A DNA stretch of 64,000 nt from Caballeronia sordidicola. Lineage in GTDB: Bacteria; Pseudomonadota; Gammaproteobacteria; Burkholderiales; Burkholderiaceae. Position 1 is the first letter of the stretch. Every line of letters starts with the position of its first letter. Below, piece by piece: positions 45,980 through 55,943 of the stretch. Both the position numbers and the translations under genes were made by a program. Under the pieces are notes generated by a model, which saw only the letters and a program-made list of their open reading frames with translations, had not been told where the DNA came from and searched no databases. The stretch covers positions 62,001-126,000 of the forward strand of contig NZ_MTHB01000063.1 in the NCBI RefSeq assembly GCF_002220365.1. Reading direction: 5' to 3'.

Positions 45980-46594
45980 TCAAGGTTGTGCGCCTTGTGT
46001 GAACGTCATCACGTCGCCGTTCTTGAGCGTGATCTGCAATTGTTGCGGCGGCTGCATTTGCACGCCGGTCTTTTCGATATCCGCCAGCCCCTGGAGAAAC
46101 GGTTGCTCGAGCGCGCTGCCAGGCCCCGGCGCACAGGCCATCCGCGTACTGGCAAGGGGGCCAAAAGAGAGCTCGCCGCCGGCCAGATCGTAGGTGCCGG
46201 TGAAACGGTTGCAACCGGAAAAGCCGTTCGTCTTGCGTTGGCCGCCTTGCGTCGAAAAATTCAGGGTGATCGGCGCTCCGCCAGTGCTACCGCCTGCGGC
46301 GCCAGCCGGATTGGACGGGACCGGGCGCATCTTGCCGTCGGCATTCGCCCAACTGGTGAGCTGCCATTGGGTATCGTCGAGAAGCTGGGTCGCGGCCGGG
46401 TTGTAAGGATCGGTCGGCGGCGCGGCGCTGTCCGGATGTGTCGGCATCGTGCACCCTGCTAACGCGGTGCCGAAAGCGATGGTCACGACCGACACCAGGG
46501 CGGCAAATGAGGGCCTGAAACGCGGGAACGCAGCATGGACCCGGTTGCGCGCCGAAACACGCGCAGTTGGCGAGCGGGAAGGCTGCATCGACAT
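45980..46594 (-). CDS. META-domain lipoprotein
   Basis: A 204-residue envelope protein. The signal peptide has a lipobox at LAGC with Cys48, so it should be lipid-anchored. The C-terminal domain of about 110 residues shows LLDDTQWQLTSWANADGK, NGFSGCNRFTGTYDLAGG, LSFGPLASTRMAC and QQLQITLKNGDVMTFTQGAQ, the pattern of the META/HslJ domain, linked in some bacteria to stress resistance and motility. The ATG has AAGGAA five bases upstream. It is co-directional with ftsK but separated by about 220 bases. Confidence 0.88.
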   Translation of the reverse strand: MSMQPSRSPTARVSARNRVHAAFPRFRPSFAALVSVVTIAFGTALAGCTMPTHPDSAAPPTDPYNPAATQLLDDTQWQLTSWANADGKMRPVPSNPAGAAGGSTGGAPITLNFSTQGGQRKTNGFSGCNRFTGTYDLAGGELSFGPLASTRMACAPGPGSALEQPFLQGLADIEKTGVQMQPPQQLQITLKNGDVMTFTQGAQP

Positions 46595-46870
46595 GGAATT
46601 TCCTTAAGGCTGGCAAAACCGTAAGGGTATCGCACTCGTCCTAAGATTGACCAAGCCAGATTGCGGCAAAGTCACTGCAACATGTAAAGAAAAGTTAGCC
46701 GAGCCTCCCGCTCGATGAAGCGAAAACCCCGTAGCGGTTAGCCGGCGCCCGACCTCGAGGCCATCCCGGATCTGGCCGGCTGCGCCCGGAAACGCAACAC
46801 CGATCGTCTCCTGAAAAGGGTGCGCGTGTTAACATTGCGGGCTTGACCGGCCTCTTTTTCTGGAGCATCC

Positions 46871-48145
46871 ATGCAGAGCGCGAAGTCCGCTGCGTCCGCC
46901 GTTTCTTCCCCTCAATCCGGCATGCAGCCGATGCAGCAGCCGGTGAAAATCGGCACGCCGCTCACGCCTGGCGCGACGCGCGTGATGCTGCTCGGCGCGG
47001 GCGAACTCGGCAAGGAAGTGATCATCGCGTTGCAGCGGCTCGGCGTGGAGACGATCGCGGTCGACCGCTACGCCGACGCCCCCGGCCATCAGGTCGCGCA
47101 TCGTTCGCACGTGATCGACATGACCGACGGCGCCGCGTTGCGCGCGCTGATCGAAGCGGAACGGCCGCATTTGATCGTGCCGGAGATCGAGGCCATAGCA
47201 ACCGATACCCTCGCTGAAATCGAAGCCGAGCGGCTCGCCGTCGTAATCCCGACCGCGCGCGCGACGCAACTCACGATGAACCGCGAAGGCATTCGCCGTC
47301 TAGCCGCCGAAACGCTTGGGCTTCCGACGTCGCCGTATGCGTTCGCCGAGTCGCTTGACGAGATGACGGCGGCCGTCGGCAAGATCGGTTTTCCGTGCGT
47401 GGTGAAACCGGTGATGTCGTCGTCAGGCAAGGGGCAGTCCGTGCTCAAAAGCACCGCGGATATTGAACCGGCCTGGCAGCACGCGATGGCCGGCGGGCGC
47501 GTCAATCATGGGCGTGTGATCGTGGAAGGGTTTATCGACTTCGAGTACGAGATCACGCAGCTCACCGTGCGCGCGCTCAGTCCGGAAACGGGCGATCTGC
47601 AGACGTATTTCTGCGAACCGATCGGCCATGTCCAGGTGGCGGGCGACTACGTGGAATCGTGGCAGCCACAGGCAATGAGTGCCGCCGCGCTTGCGAAATC
47701 GCGCGATGTCGCGGCAAAAGTGACGACGGCCCTGGGCGGCCGCGGATTGTTCGGGGTCGAATTGTTCGTGCGCGGCGACGACGTCTGGTTTTCCGAAGTC
47801 AGCCCGCGACCGCATGACACAGGCCTGGTCACGCTCGCCACGCAGCGCTTCTCCGAATTCGACCTGCACGCGCGCGCGATCCTCGGTCTTCCCGTCGATA
47901 CAACGTTGCGCGCGCCGGGTGCATCGGCGGTGATCTATGGCGGCCTGGACGAAGCGGGCGTCGCGTTCGAAGGTGTCGCTGACGCGCTCGCCGTGCCTGA
48001 TTCGGACCTGCGCCTGTTCGGCAAACCGGAAAGTTTTACGAAGCGGCGCATGGGTGTTGCGCTAGCAACCGGACGCGATACTGACGAAGCGCGGGAACGC
48101 GCGAAGCTGGCCGCGTCTAAGGTAAGACCCGTCTCTACTCGATGA
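46871..48145 (+). CDS. purT: Formate-dependent phosphoribosylglycinamide formyltransferase
   Basis: A 424-residue ATP-grasp enzyme making formyl-GAR from GAR, formate and ATP in purine synthesis, an alternative to PurN. The N-terminal nucleotide-binding part is [20 protein letters not shown], with [20 protein letters not shown]. The grasp domain has [20 protein letters not shown] and [20 protein letters not shown]. The metal/ATP site includes [20 protein letters not shown] and PHDTGLVTL. The N-terminus is about 27 residues longer than E. coli PurT, and internal ATGs at codons 18 and 21 are possible starts. Confidence 0.95.
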   Translation: MQSAKSAASAVSSPQSGMQPMQQPVKIGTPLTPGATRVMLLGAGELGKEVIIALQRLGVETIAVDRYADAPGHQVAHRSHVIDMTDGAALRALIEAERPHLIVPEIEAIATDTLAEIEAERLAVVIPTARATQLTMNREGIRRLAAETLGLPTSPYAFAESLDEMTAAVGKIGFPCVVKPVMSSSGKGQSVLKSTADIEPAWQHAMAGGRVNHGRVIVEGFIDFEYEITQLTVRALSPETGDLQTYFCEPIGHVQVAGDYVESWQPQAMSAAALAKSRDVAAKVTTALGGRGLFGVELFVRGDDVWFSEVSPRPHDTGLVTLATQRFSEFDLHARAILGLPVDTTLRAPGASAVIYGGLDEAGVAFEGVADALAVPDSDLRLFGKPESFTKRRMGVALATGRDTDEARERAKLAASKVRPVSTR

Positions 48146-48197
48146 CGGCAACACGCCGCTGGCAGCGAGCATGTCGCAACCGGCACGGAGGTTTCAA

Positions 48198-48368
48198 GTG
48201 AAATGGTGTGCAATGGTCGCGCTGTGCGCGGCGTTGGTCGGTTTGGCCGGGTGTGGTGTTGCGGCGGCGCCTTGCCGGGTGGCATCGGCGGGATTGAAGA
48301 TGGTGCCGCTGGTCGGCCATGTGGCGGCGGCGCCGACCGATGCGTGCGCGGGCGTGATCGATCCTTGA
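48198..48368 (+). CDS. Small lipoprotein, DUF6726-like
   Basis: 56 residues starting at GTG 48198, which has GGAGG six bases upstream. The lipobox is LAGC with Cys19, followed by GVAAAPCRVASAGLKMVPLV and ending PTDACAGVIDP. The pattern of two further cysteines and the 'PCRVxSAxLK-VPxVGH' core resembles DUF6726, tiny lipoproteins of unknown function in Burkholderiales. The in-frame ATG at 48171 lacks a ribosome site. It is followed 55 bases later by another exported protein. Confidence 0.75.
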   Translation: MKWCAMVALCAALVGLAGCGVAAAPCRVASAGLKMVPLVGHVAAAPTDACAGVIDP

Positions 48369-48423
48369 ACGCCGTCCGGCGCAGCGTCTGGCCGCCACAG
48401 AGAGGAAACCAAAGGACAGCACA

Positions 48424-48834
48424 ATGAAACGAGTTATCGAACGAACGTACCTGATAGCCAGGACCAGCCGGGCGCTCAGGCCGTTCGCCGCGACATTGGG
48501 CGCGCTGTGCCTGATGTCGGCAACCCAGACGGCGTTCGCCATGCCGCTGACCGTGCCGCAGATCCAGACGGCGACGACCAACACGATTCGCTATAAATGC
48601 AGTGGTGGCAACGCGTTGACTGTTCAATACATGAACACGAAGAACAAGCAGAGCTTCGCGCTGCTCACCGTGGATGACCGCAAGATGCTGTTCGTGAACG
48701 TGCTCGCGGCGTCCGGCGCGAAATATGTCGGCGATCGCTTCACGTGGTGGACGAAAGGCCCGGAAGGCACACTCACGGATGAGACCGCCGATCCCAAGGC
48801 CGCCCCGCTGTTGTCGGAATGCAAGACGGGTTAA
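48424..48834 (+). CDS. MliC-like periplasmic protein
   Basis: 136 residues with a long signal peptide ending near residue 39 (LMSATQTAFA). The mature part has YKCSGGNALTVQYMN, FVNVLAASGAKYVGDRFTWW and TKGPEGTLTD. This matches the MliC fold (inhibitors of C-type lysozyme), including the YxC...G start and the S-G-A-K-Y-x-x-x-x segment that inserts in the lysozyme active site. A conserved second Cys closes the protein (LSECKTG). No lipobox is present, so it resembles the periplasmic PliC form. Its stop codon overlaps that of the convergent FHA gene. Confidence 0.78.
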   Translation: MKRVIERTYLIARTSRALRPFAATLGALCLMSATQTAFAMPLTVPQIQTATTNTIRYKCSGGNALTVQYMNTKNKQSFALLTVDDRKMLFVNVLAASGAKYVGDRFTWWTKGPEGTLTDETADPKAAPLLSECKTG

Positions 48835-49817
48835 CGGCGCTTGCCGAGCATGCCGGCAAGCGCGCCCAGCGTGCGCATGAACGCTGGCGTGAAGCCTGCC
48901 GCGTGCGCATCGTCGGGCGCGACGCCGGCCCCGTCGAGGAAGGCGAGCGCGAGCGCGTCCGGCTGCGCGGCAGTGTTGGAGCCGGCTGGAAGGGGCTGGC
49001 TCGCCGCCATCGTCATTGATGGACGGGCGCCGTAGCCGCCAGGACGCGGCGCGGGGGCCATGATGCGCAAGGTGGCGATATGCGAAGCAGGCGTCTTTGT
49101 CTTCTCAGCCGTCTGCGCCGTGTCCTCCGTCTCCGGGATCGGTGCGGCGATCTTCACGCGCATTGGGCTCAGGTACGCGGGGGTGTTGTCGCGGATCGCG
49201 TTGTCTGGTGCCACGGGGGCGTCGGCTTGTGCGTCAAAGCGTGCATCGATTGGCGCGTTGAAGGCTTCGGGCGCCGTGGCGAGAATGTCGCCGAACAATC
49301 CCATCGATTCCGCCGCGCGTCCCGCCGGTCCCAGTCCCTTTCGGCTTGCGCCACCAAAGAGCGCAAGCGGATCGACGGGCAGGCCGAGCAGGTCGTCGAG
49401 ATCGGTGGGTGCGGTTTTTTCGCCCGTCTTGGGCGTGGACATGTCCCAGTAGTCGTCGACCGGCGGACGATAGTGCAGCGGACCCTTGTCCGCGCTTGCC
49501 ACCGACACCTGCAGCACATAAGCGCCGATGTTCACGATATCCCCGGCGACGAGACGCGTCTGCTCACCCGGCGCGAGCAGCCCTCCGTTGACGGCGATCC
49601 TCGCCTGCGCGCTTCGGTTGACAAGCTGCCAGCCGTCCTTGTCCGCGACGACGGCGGCGTGCCGCTCGGCCACCGAGTTGTCGTCAGGAAGCATGAGAGC
49701 GTTGGCAGCGTCACGGCCGATGGTGCCACCCGCCGCATTAAACTGCGCGCGAGCGCCGCCGGTGCGTGCCTGGCCGTGGCTCGCGATGATAGTCAAGCCG
49801 AGCGTCGACGAAAACAT
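48831..49817 (-). CDS. Type VI secretion FHA-domain protein, shortened TagH
   Basis: 328 residues. The N-terminal FHA domain (about 1-110) has GGTIGRDAANALMLPDDNSV with the phosphothreonine-binding GR and the S-x-x-H equivalent VAERHAAVV. After a disordered middle, the C-terminus begins the TagH-type block (ALALAFLDGAGVAPDDAHAA, FTPAFMRTLGALAGML) and stops almost at once with GKRR. Typical TagH proteins continue for well over 100 residues beyond this. FHA proteins regulate T6SS assembly through threonine phosphorylation; no PpkA or PppA is in the window. It is the last gene of the T6SS operon, 38 bases after tssM, and its stop overlaps the MliC-like gene by four bases. Confidence 0.82.
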   Translation of the reverse strand: MFSSTLGLTIIASHGQARTGGARAQFNAAGGTIGRDAANALMLPDDNSVAERHAAVVADKDGWQLVNRSAQARIAVNGGLLAPGEQTRLVAGDIVNIGAYVLQVSVASADKGPLHYRPPVDDYWDMSTPKTGEKTAPTDLDDLLGLPVDPLALFGGASRKGLGPAGRAAESMGLFGDILATAPEAFNAPIDARFDAQADAPVAPDNAIRDNTPAYLSPMRVKIAAPIPETEDTAQTAEKTKTPASHIATLRIMAPAPRPGGYGARPSMTMAASQPLPAGSNTAAQPDALALAFLDGAGVAPDDAHAAGFTPAFMRTLGALAGMLGKRR

Positions 49818-49855
49818 GGGTTACTCCTCCTTATTTATTTGACGAAGTCGCCGGT

Positions 49856-52800
49856 TCACGACGGACAAGCGAACGCGTCCATCTCCGGCAACTGGAACGG
49901 GTTGACGCTGCTGTTCGCGCTCACGCGCAGCGCGAGCTTGCGGCCGTTGAAATCGAAACTCGCGACGAACGTCTCGGGCGCTGCACCCGGCGCAATCCGC
50001 GCGTGGTCGAAAAGACGTTGCAGTGCCCACGCGCCTTCGGTTTGCACGCTGTCGACACCGTCGCGGGTGCTGACCTGCAGGGTCACGAGGTTCGAGCCGC
50101 GCGCCCCGGGCCAGCGCACGGCCGCCGGCACCTGCGGACCGTGCGCGTAGCGCAGCGCCTGGCCGTCGATGTCGAGCGCGTATTGCGTGATGCCGGGATC
50201 GAGTTCGAGCGGCATGATTTCGAATTGCAACGAGGGCGCACTGGTGTTGCCCGGAAAGAACACGCGGCGAATCGTGTCCGCGTTCTGGAATGCGCTGAGC
50301 AGGCGCGAATCACCGGGTGTCCCGGACGTGCCGGCAATGCCTGCGTCGCGGCGAAACGCCCAGCGCTCGCGGCCCGTGTCCACCTGCGACGCCAGGTTCT
50401 TCTGGAAGAAGCTGTCCATCAGGCCGCCGCTCGCGAACAGGCGCGAGAAATCATCGAGGGCGACATCGCGGGTCGAATGACGCGCGAACGGATAGCGCCC
50501 GGCGATCATCTGCCGGCATGTCCGTCCGACGCTGCCCTGCGCATCCTGCGCGAGATTGCGCCGCGCGGCGCCGCCCACCTGCGCCGCGCCGCTTTTCGAC
50601 AAATCCGTGAGCATCGCGCGCAACGGCATCGGCATGCGGCCAGCGTCGGCTTGCAGCTTGTCGAAGACGTCGGTGACAGGCGGCGCGTTGCCGCTCGCGA
50701 GCGCCGCGTTCGCCGACGACAAATAGCGATACAGCTCGTCAATCACCTGCAGGTTGCTGTCGAACGGCGCGGCGCCGGCGGCGGTGCCATCGGACGCGCC
50801 GACGAGCCGCCGCAGCGGCTCGAAGCGGTCGTCGACGATGGCTTCGGGCCGCGTGTCGGCGGCTGCGGGCGGCGTGTCGGTGACGGTCTCGCCGAAGAGC
50901 GCGCCGAGCGACTGCCGCGCCGCGCCAATGCGCTGCTGCAACGCGCCGGCAGCCGGTGCGCTGGTCTCGCGGGCACGCAGGAGGTGGGTTTCGTTCGCGG
51001 CGGCCTGCAGGAACTGCCGTAGCGGCGAATCGGGCGCCGACAGCGTGCGCGCGATCTGCATGCTGCGCGTGATCGACGGGCTATCGACGAGTGTCAGGTC
51101 GTTCAGGTAGGCATCCCACACGTCGGCGTAGTCATTCAGGTACGCGCGCCGCACTTCGAGCACGAGACGCGTGTGATCGACCGCTGGCGCGGCTCCCGCG
51201 CCGAGCACCCACGGATCTTCCTCCTGCAGCTTCACCGTGGCTTCGCCGACGCGTTTGTCGAATACGTCCCAGTAGCCGTCGTAGGTATAAAGCCGCGCGA
51301 TGCCGTCGGTGAGCGGGCGCCCGCTCTTGCGCCTGAGCGCGAGCGCCGCCTGCGGTCCACCCGCGCTCGCCACGCTCACGGGCTCTCCCGCCATCGAGCG
51401 CAGCAGTTCGCGGCGCACCGTGTGATAGGCGCGCTCGCTCGCCGGTTCGCGCGCGAGCCGCTCGCGCACCCGTGCGACAAGGGCCGTATCGAGCGGAAAC
51501 GGAGAAGCCACTGCGCGCGCGCCGAAGAGCCGCGCGAGATGCGCATCGAGGCGCTCGCGCGTCTCGCGGGTCGCGTCGCCGGGCAGCGTGCGTGCGGCGT
51601 CGAAGCTGAGCCAGGCCGTGACGAACGCCGCGTCGTAGTGCGCGGGGTCGTGCAGCATCAGGTAGGCCTTGAGTGCGTCGTAGGTGTAGTCGGGGTCGTC
51701 GGCGGGCGCGTTGGCGAGCAGTGCCGCGAGGCGGGAAGCGGCTTGCGGCAGCAGCTTTTCGTCGAGCGCGCGGCGGTACACGGCGTCGCTCGCGGCGCTC
51801 GGCCCGGCGCCTTCGAAGAGACCGAGACGGTGGCGCCATGGCGGCGCGGCGGGGTCGAAGGACGCGCTTCGCGGCAACGCATCCAGCGCGTCGAGCAACG
51901 GGGCGAGCGGGGGAAGGGCGTCGGCCTCGAGCGTCATGGAAGCTGGGATGCTGCGGGCGAACTCGGCGACATGCGCGTCCACTTCCCGCAGGTACGCGCG
52001 ATTGTTCAGGTAGCTCGTGGTCCACCCGGCGAGGGCCGCGATCAGCATGATGCCCGCGAGCGCCGCGAGGCCGGCGTGCAGCAGGAAACGGCGGCGACGC
52101 TGCGAACGGCTGACGCCGGCAAAACCGGCGTCAGCAAAGAGCGCCTCATGCAGCAGGCGTTCGAGGAAATAGCCCTGCACCTGCGTGCGTCTTGCGGGCG
52201 CCGGCGCTTGCGCGCCGAGCCGGTCGCCGACTGGCGCGAGAACGCGGTCGATCACGGTCCCGTCCTGGCGTGCGCTCGCGAAGTAGAGGCCGCGCGCACG
52301 CAGCGCGGGGTCGAGCGGCGAATGGCGAAAGAGCGCCGCACAGAAACCGGCGAGCGGTTGCGCGAGCGTCGCGAACTGGCGCGGGAATAGGAACGCGCGG
52401 GCACGCGCCGCCGTGTCGGGGTCCGCGATCAGCACGTCGCGCAGACCCGCGTCCAAGCGTTGCGCCATCGCCGAGAAGGCACTCGCGAAGGTTGTGCCCA
52501 CATTCGCATTGACGTTGGTATCGAAGGACATGCCCCACACCTGCGTCCGCTGCTCGGGCGTCAAATGCGCGAAATACTCCGCGAAGCCATCGATGCGATC
52601 CATTTTCGTCAGGCACACATGGATGGGCACGTCCATGCGCAGGTCCGCATGCAAGTGCTGCAACGTCCGTGCGAGGCGTGTGCCGAGCGCCGCGCGTCCG
52701 GGCTCGTCGAGCGCGAGCAGTTCGTCGATAGCGACCGTCAGCAGCACGCCGTTGAGCGGTTGACGCGCACGATGGCGCCGCAGCAGCGCGAGCAGCGCGT

Positions 52801-53362
52801 GCCAGAAGCGCTGCTCGCTTGCGTCGAGATAGCGGCCGGGCGTATCGATAAGCACCGCGTCGCTGCCGAGCCACCATTCACACTCGTGGGTCGGCTCGAC
52901 GCGCTCGCCGGCCACGCGCGCTTCGTGATCCGCCAGCGACAGCGCGACGCCCCCGTTGACGAGCGCGGACGTCTTGCCCGACCCGCTTTCGCCGATGACC
53001 AGATACCACGGCAGGCGATAAGCGGCGCGACCGCTCAGCCGCTCGAGCCATGTGCCTTTGTGCGCCGCGCGCAAGCGCTGCAGGGCGGTGCGAAAGCGCG
53101 CACGCAGTTCGTCGAGGTCGGTGTTCTCGGGCGCGGCGGGACGACGCGGCAGCGCCGGACGCGGCGCGAACCGTTTGACGCGCGGCCAGGCCCAGGCGAG
53201 CAGCACGAGCGCGATCAGCGCGAGCCGCGCCGCGATGCCCGCGAGCGGACGCATCTCGCCGATCGCGAGCAGTGGACCGATCCACCAGATCAGCGCGGCC
53301 AGCGACAATACCCCGGCGAACACGAACGTGCCCCGTGAAAACAACCGTTTCAGCATCGTCAT
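49856..53362 (-). CDS. tssM: Type VI secretion membrane complex subunit TssM (IcmF-like)
   Basis: 1168 residues. Two N-terminal helices (VFAGVLSLAALIWWIGPLLA and IAARLALIALVLLAWAW) and a third near residue 430 (LAALAGIMLIAALAGW) enclose a cytoplasmic NTPase-like domain with an intact Walker A GESGSGKT (124-131) and LIDTPGRYL. The large periplasmic part ends with the beta domain that contacts TssJ. TssM spans the envelope with TssJ and TssL. It starts right at the tssL stop. The length is at the short end for TssM. Confidence 0.93.
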   Translation of the reverse strand: MTMLKRLFSRGTFVFAGVLSLAALIWWIGPLLAIGEMRPLAGIAARLALIALVLLAWAWPRVKRFAPRPALPRRPAAPENTDLDELRARFRTALQRLRAAHKGTWLERLSGRAAYRLPWYLVIGESGSGKTSALVNGGVALSLADHEARVAGERVEPTHECEWWLGSDAVLIDTPGRYLDASEQRFWHALLALLRRHRARQPLNGVLLTVAIDELLALDEPGRAALGTRLARTLQHLHADLRMDVPIHVCLTKMDRIDGFAEYFAHLTPEQRTQVWGMSFDTNVNANVGTTFASAFSAMAQRLDAGLRDVLIADPDTAARARAFLFPRQFATLAQPLAGFCAALFRHSPLDPALRARGLYFASARQDGTVIDRVLAPVGDRLGAQAPAPARRTQVQGYFLERLLHEALFADAGFAGVSRSQRRRRFLLHAGLAALAGIMLIAALAGWTTSYLNNRAYLREVDAHVAEFARSIPASMTLEADALPPLAPLLDALDALPRSASFDPAAPPWRHRLGLFEGAGPSAASDAVYRRALDEKLLPQAASRLAALLANAPADDPDYTYDALKAYLMLHDPAHYDAAFVTAWLSFDAARTLPGDATRETRERLDAHLARLFGARAVASPFPLDTALVARVRERLAREPASERAYHTVRRELLRSMAGEPVSVASAGGPQAALALRRKSGRPLTDGIARLYTYDGYWDVFDKRVGEATVKLQEEDPWVLGAGAAPAVDHTRLVLEVRRAYLNDYADVWDAYLNDLTLVDSPSITRSMQIARTLSAPDSPLRQFLQAAANETHLLRARETSAPAAGALQQRIGAARQSLGALFGETVTDTPPAAADTRPEAIVDDRFEPLRRLVGASDGTAAGAAPFDSNLQVIDELYRYLSSANAALASGNAPPVTDVFDKLQADAGRMPMPLRAMLTDLSKSGAAQVGGAARRNLAQDAQGSVGRTCRQMIAGRYPFARHSTRDVALDDFSRLFASGGLMDSFFQKNLASQVDTGRERWAFRRDAGIAGTSGTPGDSRLLSAFQNADTIRRVFFPGNTSAPSLQFEIMPLELDPGITQYALDIDGQALRYAHGPQVPAAVRWPGARGSNLVTLQVSTRDGVDSVQTEGAWALQRLFDHARIAPGAAPETFVASFDFNGRKLALRVSANSSVNPFQLPEMDAFACPS

Positions 53363-54576
53363 GGCGCGTCCGCTTCGGTGAGATTCGATGGCGCGGCCGA
53401 AACCGGAAACAACACGATTTCGACGCGGCGGTTATGCGCACGCCCCTCGGCGCTGCTGTTGGTATCGATTGGCATGTCGGCGCCGCGGCCGGCCACCGAG
53501 ACGCGCCGCGTGGCCGGAAGCCCCGAAGCGAAGAGCCGTTCGCGCACGGCTTGCGCGCGCGAGAGCGATAAAGCGAGGTTGGAGACGAAGCGACGGTCGC
53601 GCAGCGGCTGGTCGTCGGTGTGTCCGGTGATGAATATGTCCGCATCCACGCGCTCGAGCACGCTCGCGACCCGCGCAATCAGCGGCAGGTAGGCTGCCCG
53701 TGCGACGTCGGAACCCGAGTCGAACAGGCCGTCGCCGCGGATCGCGATGACGGTGCCGCCGCCTTCGTCGCGCAGCGCGATGTTGCCGTCGCGCACGTCA
53801 GCGTCGAGCAGTCGTGCAAGGGCGGCCGGCAGCGTGGCCGGGCGGCGTGCGTCGAGGCCGGGCAGGCGGATCGCCTCGATCGATGCGCGCGTATTCGCGG
53901 CCTGGGCGTCGAGCGTGAGGCGAAACCCTGCGAACGCGATCCCGCCGATCACGCCCGCAATCACCGGCCACACCCACCAGGGCAGCGCCGGCCGCGTCGG
54001 GTACGCGGCCTCTCGCCCGGTCGCCAGCCACGCGGGCGACAGCGCTTGCGTATAACCGCCGCCGGTATCGTGCAGCAGCTTGTGCAAACGGCGCGTGAGC
54101 GTGTCGAGTTGTGCGGCGCCATTGCGGATCACCCGATAACGCCCCTGGAAGCCGAGCGCGAGGCACAGGAACTGCAGCTCGATGAGATCACGATGCGCCG
54201 CGACATCCGTCGCCACGCGCGCGAGCAACTGGAAGAACTTCTCGCCGCCCCAGGTCTCGTTGTGGAAAGCGACGAGCAGGCTCTGCGCCGACCATGCGCC
54301 CCCGTCGCTCCAGGGCGCGAGCGCGGCGGCTTCGTCGAGTGCGGTGCACAGGCAATAGCGCGCCCCGACGATGCGCTCGATCGGCACGCCCGCCTCCTGC
54401 GCGCGCGCCTGGAAGCTGCGGATCTCGCCGCCCAGGTAGTCGCGCAGGCGCTCGGGCGCGAGGCGCGTGCCCAGGCGCAGATGCGCGAGCACGTCGAAAA
54501 GCGGCGCAGCCGCGGCGACCAGCGGATTGGCAATGGCCGCCCGGCCGGACAATGGAACGAGGTGCGCGTCGGACAT
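53359..54576 (-). CDS. tssL: Type VI secretion protein TssL with OmpA-type peptidoglycan-binding domain
   Basis: 405 residues. The N-terminal DotU domain has PLFDVLAHLRLGTRLAPERL, RYCLCTALDEAAALAPW and EKFFQLLARVATD, the cytoplasmic hook of TssL. A single membrane helix follows (WWVWPVIAGVIGGIAFAGF), then a periplasmic OmpA-like domain with DIFITGHTDDQPLRDRRF and NLALSLSRAQAVRERL, residues that bind peptidoglycan. It anchors the TssJLM complex to the cell wall. The ATG at 54576 shares one base with the tssK stop (TGATG). Longer open frame upstream lies inside tssK. Confidence 0.93.
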   Translation of the reverse strand: MSDAHLVPLSGRAAIANPLVAAAAPLFDVLAHLRLGTRLAPERLRDYLGGEIRSFQARAQEAGVPIERIVGARYCLCTALDEAAALAPWSDGGAWSAQSLLVAFHNETWGGEKFFQLLARVATDVAAHRDLIELQFLCLALGFQGRYRVIRNGAAQLDTLTRRLHKLLHDTGGGYTQALSPAWLATGREAAYPTRPALPWWVWPVIAGVIGGIAFAGFRLTLDAQAANTRASIEAIRLPGLDARRPATLPAALARLLDADVRDGNIALRDEGGGTVIAIRGDGLFDSGSDVARAAYLPLIARVASVLERVDADIFITGHTDDQPLRDRRFVSNLALSLSRAQAVRERLFASGLPATRRVSVAGRGADMPIDTNSSAEGRAHNRRVEIVLFPVSAAPSNLTEADAP

Positions 54577-55943
54577 CAATTGCGGATCGCCCAGCATGCC
54601 ATCGTCAGGCCAGGAAGGTCGCCCGCGACGTGCAAAGCGAGGCCACTCGAATTGTCCAGTTGCTTCCACAGCTCGCCGTCCGTATCGAGTTCGAAGTAAT
54701 GGCAGCCCGCGTGATACGGAATCTGGCGCGGCGCAACCGGCAGCGCGCGCAACGCGATGCCCGGCAGGTGCAGGTGCACGAGCTCCCCGAGCCGCTCGGC
54801 CGGGCCGATCTTCACCTGCGCCGGAAAGCGCGCGCGCACGGTATCGGCGGGCAGATCCGCATGCACCGCGAGCACGAATCCCGCGTGACGCAGCAACTCG
54901 GGCGCGATGGCCTTCGCGACCCATACACGCTGCGCGCGCTCCTCCAGTTCGATTGCGACGGCGTTCTGTTCCAGCACCGTCGAGAGCGCGCGGCGCAGTT
55001 CCGCGACAAGCGGGCCGAAGCTCGCCTGCAGGTCGTCATGACTATAGGTGGGGCGCACGCGCGGGCGGCGCGTCTCGGTGGTGTAGGTGGCGAGATCGAA
55101 CGCGAGCCGCAGCCATTGCTCGAAGAGCCGCTCGGGATGCACGTGGCCGAGCGCCTGCGCATGCGACGTATCGGCGAGGGCACGGTTGACGAGCGCGAGC
55201 AGCAGGAAGTCCGCCACTTCCGCGACGCCGCCCCGGCCCGGTCGCGAGATGCGTTGCGCGAGGGCGTCGCCGCGCTGTTCGAGCAGCCCGTGCACCTCGC
55301 CGATATACCCCGCGAGCACCGCGTGCCGGCTTGCGACGAGCATCGGCGGGATGTAGTGCGGCTCGAGTGCCAGCTGATGGTCGGCGCGCCGCTCCTTCAC
55401 GCGCACAACGCCAAGGGCCTGCCAATCGTCGCCGAGCGCGGAGGCAAGCACGAGGAAGAGGCGCGGCCGGGCGAGCTGCACGCTCGCGGCGCCCAGCGCG
55501 ACCGAGTTGGTATCGGCGATATCGCGCGCGAACACGCGATAGCGCGCGAGCGAAACCGGCATCTCCTCGAAGAGCGTCTCCTCGGCGCCCGGGCGGCGGA
55601 TCGGCAAGGCAAGCAGCACGGTCTCGTCCTTCGCATCGGCGGGAAAGTCGAGCGCGGGCGGCAGTTCGTCGGGACTCGTGAGCAGGAACGGCGTGCCGTC
55701 GGGCAACACGCCCTGCGCCATCGACACCACGATCTTGCCGAGCGCGAGCGCCGCCGGATCGACCTCGATACCGGTAAAGCCCCAATACGCGCCCTGCAGG
55801 CCAACGCAGCGCTGCTCGATATAGCTTTCGACATAGCGCTCGAACTGCTGGAAATGCTGTGGCCGGAGGAACATGCCTTCGGACCAGACGACCTTGCTGC
55901 GCGAGGCGCCGGCGTCGTTGGGGGCGAGATAGTCGTGATTCAT
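54576..55943 (-). CDS. tssK: Type VI secretion baseplate protein TssK
   Basis: 455 residues. The N-terminal KVVWSEGMFLRPQHFQQFER is the invariant TssK signature. The shoulder and neck region continues with YVESYIEQRCVGLQGAYWGF and the head domain ends with HVAGDLPGLTMACWAIRN. TssK is a trimer linking the baseplate to TssL and TssM. Stop and start codons overlap neighbours on both sides (four bases with tssJ, one with tssL), so expression is translationally coupled. Confidence 0.94.
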   Translation of the reverse strand: MNHDYLAPNDAGASRSKVVWSEGMFLRPQHFQQFERYVESYIEQRCVGLQGAYWGFTGIEVDPAALALGKIVVSMAQGVLPDGTPFLLTSPDELPPALDFPADAKDETVLLALPIRRPGAEETLFEEMPVSLARYRVFARDIADTNSVALGAASVQLARPRLFLVLASALGDDWQALGVVRVKERRADHQLALEPHYIPPMLVASRHAVLAGYIGEVHGLLEQRGDALAQRISRPGRGGVAEVADFLLLALVNRALADTSHAQALGHVHPERLFEQWLRLAFDLATYTTETRRPRVRPTYSHDDLQASFGPLVAELRRALSTVLEQNAVAIELEERAQRVWVAKAIAPELLRHAGFVLAVHADLPADTVRARFPAQVKIGPAERLGELVHLHLPGIALRALPVAPRQIPYHAGCHYFELDTDGELWKQLDNSSGLALHVAGDLPGLTMACWAIRN

